This document shows positions 32,760 to 36,318 of a DNA stretch of 36,318 nt, piece after piece. Under the pieces are notes generated by a model, which had not been told where the DNA came from, ran no database searches, and worked only from the letters and a program-made list of their open reading frames with translations. A program made the translations under genes and the position numbers. Source of the stretch: CAZKRU01 sp964555235 (lineage in GTDB: Bacteria > Verrucomicrobiota > Verrucomicrobiia > Methylacidiphilales > CAMAQI01); NCBI GenBank assembly GCA_964555235.1, contig CAZKRU010000043.1, positions 1-36,318 on the forward strand. The letters are read 5' to 3'. How positions within the stretch are numbered: the first letter of the stretch is position 1; every line of letters begins with the position of its first letter.

Positions 32760-34322
32760 TTACGATTCAGGGCGAGAGCTCGTCGGAATTTCAATGGTCA
32801 TCGTGGTTCCCTCGGTCAATGCGCTCTTGCAATAAACACGTCCCCCAATCATTTCGCAGAAGCGCTTGGAAATTGCCAAGCCAAGACCTGTTCCTCCTTG
32901 TTGTCGAGTGGAGCTGGAGTTGGCTTGGTAAAAAGGTTGGAAAAGTTTTTCCTGTTGGGCGGGTGTCATGCCAATTCCGGAGTCCTGGACTTGAATTCGA
33001 ACCCAGGGGTGGGTGAATTCCTGAAAGAATTCCATTTTAACGATGACCGTGCCTCGATCTGTGAACTTGTTGGCATTGCTGATGAGATTCAGGAGGGATT
33101 GACGGATTTTCCGTTCATCCGAAAAAAGTGGTGTGTTGTTTGGGGTGAGCTCCAGGAGGAGGCGATTCTCCTTTTGTTGGAAAGAAGCGTTGACCATGGC
33201 GGCGACTTCGTTGATGACGCGCTGAAGGATAAATTCAGAAACCTGTACGTCCATTCGGCCCGCCTCGATTTTGGAGAGATCGAGAATGTCGTTGATAATG
33301 GCGAGGAGATGCTGTCCGGACTCGCGGATGATTTGAACCTCTTCTCTCCATCCGGCATGAGAGGGATCCTGCATTTCTTGAAGGAGTAACTCGCTGAATC
33401 CGATGATACTGGTGAGTGGGGTGCGAAGTTCATGGCTCATATTGGCGATGAATTGAGACTTGATCTGGTTGGCTTCATCCGCTTGGTCTCGGGCGATCTT
33501 CAGATCTGCTTCGGTACGGATACGCTCTTTGACTTCTTCCTGGAGGATTTTGTTCGTGGAGGAGAGTTCCTTGGTGCGTTCGGTCACTTTTGCTTCAAGT
33601 TGCAGATTTGCTTCCTGGATTCGGAAGTGGGAGTGCTTTAGGTCTTCGACGAAGCGCAGAAACGAGCTCCGCATTTTTTCCAAATCATGGGAAAGCTTTC
33701 CGATTTCATTTTTCCCCAACGATTGGATGGGGTGGTTGTAGTTGCCGGCGGTAATTTGCTCAGCGGATTGTTGAAGCTTGAGAATGGGATGAATAATAGC
33801 CTGACGGGTGAAAAAATAAGTAGTGCCTGAAATACTGGCCACCATGAGGAACCAGAGAATCAAGGTATCTTTCAGGCGGCTTTGAACGTCAAGAATGGAT
33901 TGTTCGCGAGAGAAATAAATCGTGAGAGTGCCGACCTTTTGTTTTTGAAATTCAATGGGAGTGATCTGCTTAAAGACCGTTCCTTCATTAATCTCACTGG
34001 CGGAGATAGGGCGTCCGCGAATGATCGGGGCAGGATCGTTGGTTCCTTGGACCTCGGCTCGGATGATGATTTCAGAATAGAGGAGGGAGTCGAGAAGGGT
34101 GTTAATGTTCGGAAAATCAAAATTCCAGAGGGCATCGCTGAATGCGTCTGCAGCGATCTGGTTGGTGAGTTGGATTTGATCCTGGAGGCGGCTTTCTGAG
34201 AGGTGTTTGATTTGGTGGGAGGTGTGAATGGCGTAGATGCTGAGAAAGAGCGAGACAATGACAATGATCAGAGTGGAGTAGAAACGGGCAAGAGAGCTTT
34301 GAATCCAATGGATTAGACTCAT
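32760..34322 (-). CDS. Membrane sensor histidine kinase
   Basis: 520 residues. ATG 34322 makes an ATGA overlap with the stop of the solute-binding gene and has AAAGGA upstream; the TTG at 34328 is less likely. Two membrane helices flank a periplasmic domain of about 120 residues. A HAMP domain (KLQQSAEQITAGNYNHPIQSLGKNEIGKL), a coiled coil, HisKA with the phospho-His in NMSHELRTPL, and the ATPase part with N-box NANKF, G1 DSGIGM and G2 GGTGLGLAI follow. All catalytic marks are present. It should receive a signal from the periplasmic protein encoded just before it and phosphorylate the CheY-like protein encoded just after. Confidence 0.92.
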   Translation of the reverse strand: MSLIHWIQSSLARFYSTLIIVIVSLFLSIYAIHTSHQIKHLSESRLQDQIQLTNQIAADAFSDALWNFDFPNINTLLDSLLYSEIIIRAEVQGTNDPAPIIRGRPISASEINEGTVFKQITPIEFQKQKVGTLTIYFSREQSILDVQSRLKDTLILWFLMVASISGTTYFFTRQAIIHPILKLQQSAEQITAGNYNHPIQSLGKNEIGKLSHDLEKMRSSFLRFVEDLKHSHFRIQEANLQLEAKVTERTKELSSTNKILQEEVKERIRTEADLKIARDQADEANQIKSQFIANMSHELRTPLTSIIGFSELLLQEMQDPSHAGWREEVQIIRESGQHLLAIINDILDLSKIEAGRMDVQVSEFILQRVINEVAAMVNASFQQKENRLLLELTPNNTPLFSDERKIRQSLLNLISNANKFTDRGTVIVKMEFFQEFTHPWVRIQVQDSGIGMTPAQQEKLFQPFYQANSSSTRQQGGTGLGLAISKRFCEMIGGRVYCKSALTEGTTMTIEIPTSSRPES

Positions 34323-35080
34323 TTCCAATCCTTTAAATCATAAGACTCGAGGATGGTTTTCAGTCGCCCGTTTTTGCGAAGGGATTGAACGCCTTGCGAG
34401 AGAAATTCTGCCCTTTTTTTGGATTGAGGGTGGGAGGGGGAGAAGGCGATGAAGACTTCGATTCGAGGAAGCCCGCCGGCATCCACGAGAGCCGCGGCTT
34501 CGGGACGATTTTTGATGAGATATTGAAACACCGATTTGACTTCCACGACGGCATCGATCCGTCCGGCCATCAGCTTTTTGATATTTTGTTCGAGGGCATT
34601 TTCGCCGGAGACCATCTGGATGCGCTCAAAATTGTTTTTGTTCTTGGAAACATAATCATCCAGGGAGCCATAGGAATATCCATTAATGACTCCCAATGAG
34701 ATTTTTTCGAGAGAGGAAATTCCCTGATAGCGCCAGGGGGACTCCTTTTTTACATAGAAGTGATTTTCCACGATTCCCAGCGGCTCCTTGGGAAAGACAA
34801 AGTCAGGGGCATCCGAAACAAAAGCACCCGCAATCGCATCGACTTTTCCCTGCCGGGCATCCTCCACGGCGCGGGCCCAGTTGACATTTTTGTAGACCAC
34901 CTTGGTTCCCGCCGGTTCGAAAACCGCTTTGGCGATTTCAATCAGATATCCAGGGTGAGGATCGTCGATGCCGCCATTGAATGGAAGCCAGGGATCGGCA
35001 ACGATGACCAGTTCTTCTGAAATGAGTGTATGGGTGAAAATGACTCCGAGCCACAGGACAAAATAGAGCCTCTTCGTCAT
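34319..35080 (-). CDS. Periplasmic solute-binding protein (SBP_bac_3 type)
   Basis: 253 residues from ATG 35080, with signal peptide (MTKRLYFVLWLGVIFTHTLIS); the longer upstream frame adds nothing typical. Family features: DPWLPFNGG...PGYLIEIAKAVF, KVDAIAGAFVSDAPDFVFPKEP, GVINGYSYGSLDDYV and AGRIDAVVEVKSVFQYLI. No transporter genes follow; instead the kinase gene overlaps by 4 bases. It therefore more likely serves as the ligand sensor of the two-component system. The ligand is unknown, perhaps an amino acid. Confidence 0.85.
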   Translation of the reverse strand: MTKRLYFVLWLGVIFTHTLISEELVIVADPWLPFNGGIDDPHPGYLIEIAKAVFEPAGTKVVYKNVNWARAVEDARQGKVDAIAGAFVSDAPDFVFPKEPLGIVENHFYVKKESPWRYQGISSLEKISLGVINGYSYGSLDDYVSKNKNNFERIQMVSGENALEQNIKKLMAGRIDAVVEVKSVFQYLIKNRPEAAALVDAGGLPRIEVFIAFSPSHPQSKKRAEFLSQGVQSLRKNGRLKTILESYDLKDWK

Positions 35081-35175
35081 AAAGTAAAAATTAGGGATGC
35101 TGCATGGAAAGATCAAATGCGAAATATTGGATTTTTCTCTGGATTGCAGACGGATTTTTTGCAACGTCATCAGGG

Positions 35176-36240
35176 ATGATCACGGTTTATGCTCCTGGAC
35201 GTGCGGAATTATTGGGGAATCACACTGACTACAATGAGGGCTACGTATTATCAATCGCGGTGGATCGTGGAACGACCGTGGTTGGAAGAGAGAGTCATAA
35301 GGGGGGGGTTCATTTGCGGGCCTTGGATCTTAAGCGTGAATTGGGAATTCCCCTATCAGAGGTGGCTCCCCAAAAGGAGGAGACTTGGGCAAATTATGTA
35401 TTGGGCGTGGTGAGTCAATTTTGGAAGCGGGGGCTTCCTCCGAAAGGATTTGAGATGGAGATTTCCAGTACACTGCCCATGGGGGCCGGGCTGAGCAGCA
35501 GTGCGGCGTTGGAGATGGCGACCGGGCTTTTTTTGCAAAAGCTCTATCAAACGAGTTTTTCCAATTTGGAAATCGCCAAAATCGGACAGGCTTCCGAGCA
35601 CGAGTATGTCGGAGTGAAATGCGGACTGCTTGACCAGATTTCAAGTCTCTTTAGCAAGGCCGGATGTATTACGTTCATCGACTGTCGCACGTTCGAGGTT
35701 GAGACGTTTCCGATGCCAGCCGGGGCGCGGTTTGTGATCGCGAACTCTCATGCACAGCACGCCTTGGTGACGGGCGAATACAACGAGCGGCGGGTTTCCT
35801 GTGAAACGGCGGCGGGGCATCTGAATGTGAAGGCATTGCGAGATGTCACCATGAGTCAATTGGAGGCGGCAACAATGCCGGAGCTTCCGAAAAAACGGGC
35901 GCGCCATGTGGTGGGAGAGAATGAACGGGTTCAAGCGGGATTATTGGCACTCAAGTCGGGAGATCTCAAGTTGTTTGGGGCCCTGATGTTGCAATCGCAC
36001 GAAAGCTCTCAAAAACATTTTGAGAATTCCTGTCCCGAGCTCGATCTTCTGGTGGCTGCGGCGAAAAAAGTGAAGGGATGTTATGGATCCCGTCTCAGTG
36101 GCGGCGGATTTGGGGGGGCGACGATCAATTTGGTGGAGGAGAAGTCGGTGGATCGATTCATTGCTTCCCTTCAAAAAGCGCATCCCCAGGTGGAGTGTTT
36201 GGTGACGACGGCAGCGGACGGAGCGCGGTTGGTTCAGTAA
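35176..36240 (+). CDS. galK: Galactokinase
   Basis: A GHMP kinase of 354 residues. Signature 1 is APGRAELLGNHTDYNEG, where the common form is PGRVNLIGEHTDYNxG; the ATP-binding motif is PMGAGLSSSAALEMA; the third motif is GSRLSGGGFGGATINLV. It phosphorylates galactose at C1. ATG 36176-like upstream alternatives are absent, but an ATG at 35104 would add 24 residues without family similarity, so 35176 is preferred although AGGG lies too close to it. No other Leloir genes are near. Asn in place of Glu in GNHTDY is worth noting for substrate choice. Confidence 0.85.
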   Translation: MITVYAPGRAELLGNHTDYNEGYVLSIAVDRGTTVVGRESHKGGVHLRALDLKRELGIPLSEVAPQKEETWANYVLGVVSQFWKRGLPPKGFEMEISSTLPMGAGLSSSAALEMATGLFLQKLYQTSFSNLEIAKIGQASEHEYVGVKCGLLDQISSLFSKAGCITFIDCRTFEVETFPMPAGARFVIANSHAQHALVTGEYNERRVSCETAAGHLNVKALRDVTMSQLEAATMPELPKKRARHVVGENERVQAGLLALKSGDLKLFGALMLQSHESSQKHFENSCPELDLLVAAAKKVKGCYGSRLSGGGFGGATINLVEEKSVDRFIASLQKAHPQVECLVTTAADGARLVQ

Positions 36241-36241
36241 T

Positions 36242-36318
36242 TTCACACCAAGCTCCTGCCCGAGGAACGTGCTGACACGGTTGTGAAGTGGATTCATCTC
36301 TCGCTAAGCCCGCCAAGG
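36242..36318. repeat. Second copy of the composite repeat, cut by window end
   Basis: The sequence after the galK stop runs parallel to 27408-27497 after the pdhC stop: both have CACA(A/C)..AAGCTCC.GCCC, a variable middle and the shared TCTCTCGCTAAGCCCGCCAAG. Both copies begin directly after a stop codon. The right palindrome arm is outside the window. Confidence 0.65.

Overview
The window looks like part of a chromosome from the Verrucomicrobiota or a close relative. This is an inference from gene style and content: futalosine-type menaquinone synthesis (MqnA), FolE2, Mpl, a PDH complex, a galactokinase with an unusual first motif, and many short secreted helical-repeat proteins. No rRNA or other phylogenetic marker is present, so the assignment is tentative.

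Left part (1 to about 23.3 kb) is accessory DNA. It opens with the C-terminal end of a MobF/TraA-type conjugative relaxase and a small hypothetical gene, followed by a decayed stretch holding a broken small ORF and the 3' relic of a group II intron (maturase X-domain remnant plus a clear domain V hairpin). Next is a compact, AT-rich four-gene cassette at 1633-6442: Dam-like adenine methyltransferase, calcineurin-like metallophosphoesterase, large P-loop ATPase of ORC/Cdc6-like appearance, and an unrecognised alpha/beta protein. All four overlap head to tail. This is the best candidate here for an undescribed system, most likely anti-phage or element maintenance.

From 6590 to 17898 runs a long co-directional, tightly overlapping operon: a membrane-anchored protein, a secreted helical-repeat protein, an ABCG-like ABC transporter, two secreted alpha/beta-hydrolase-like proteins (one with Ser, one with Cys at the nucleophile elbow), a short O-antigen-ligase-like protein, a membrane rhodanese, a MauE/DoxX protein, a GT-C glycosyltransferase-like protein and an HTTM protein. 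A possible promoter and inverted repeat precede a second group (17993-21838): a 59-residue exported peptide with a CTCTCT motif, an RHS/YD-like protein, a cysteine-rich exported protein, a secreted unknown and a DUF1573 protein. A tyrosine integrase on the minus strand and the 3' end of a tRNA (ending at 23301) mark a plausible attachment-site boundary of an integrated element whose other end lies left of the window.

Right part (23.3 to 36.3 kb) is ordinary chromosome: a small secreted protein, pdhA-pdhB-pdhC (E1 alpha, E1 beta, E2), then on the minus strand folE2-mpl-C26 peptidase-mqnA as one operon, a divergent short secretin-domain protein, a minus-strand three-gene sensory operon (periplasmic solute-binding protein, histidine kinase, CheY-like regulator) and galK. 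Dispersed palindromic repeats sit before pdhA, after pdhC and after galK.
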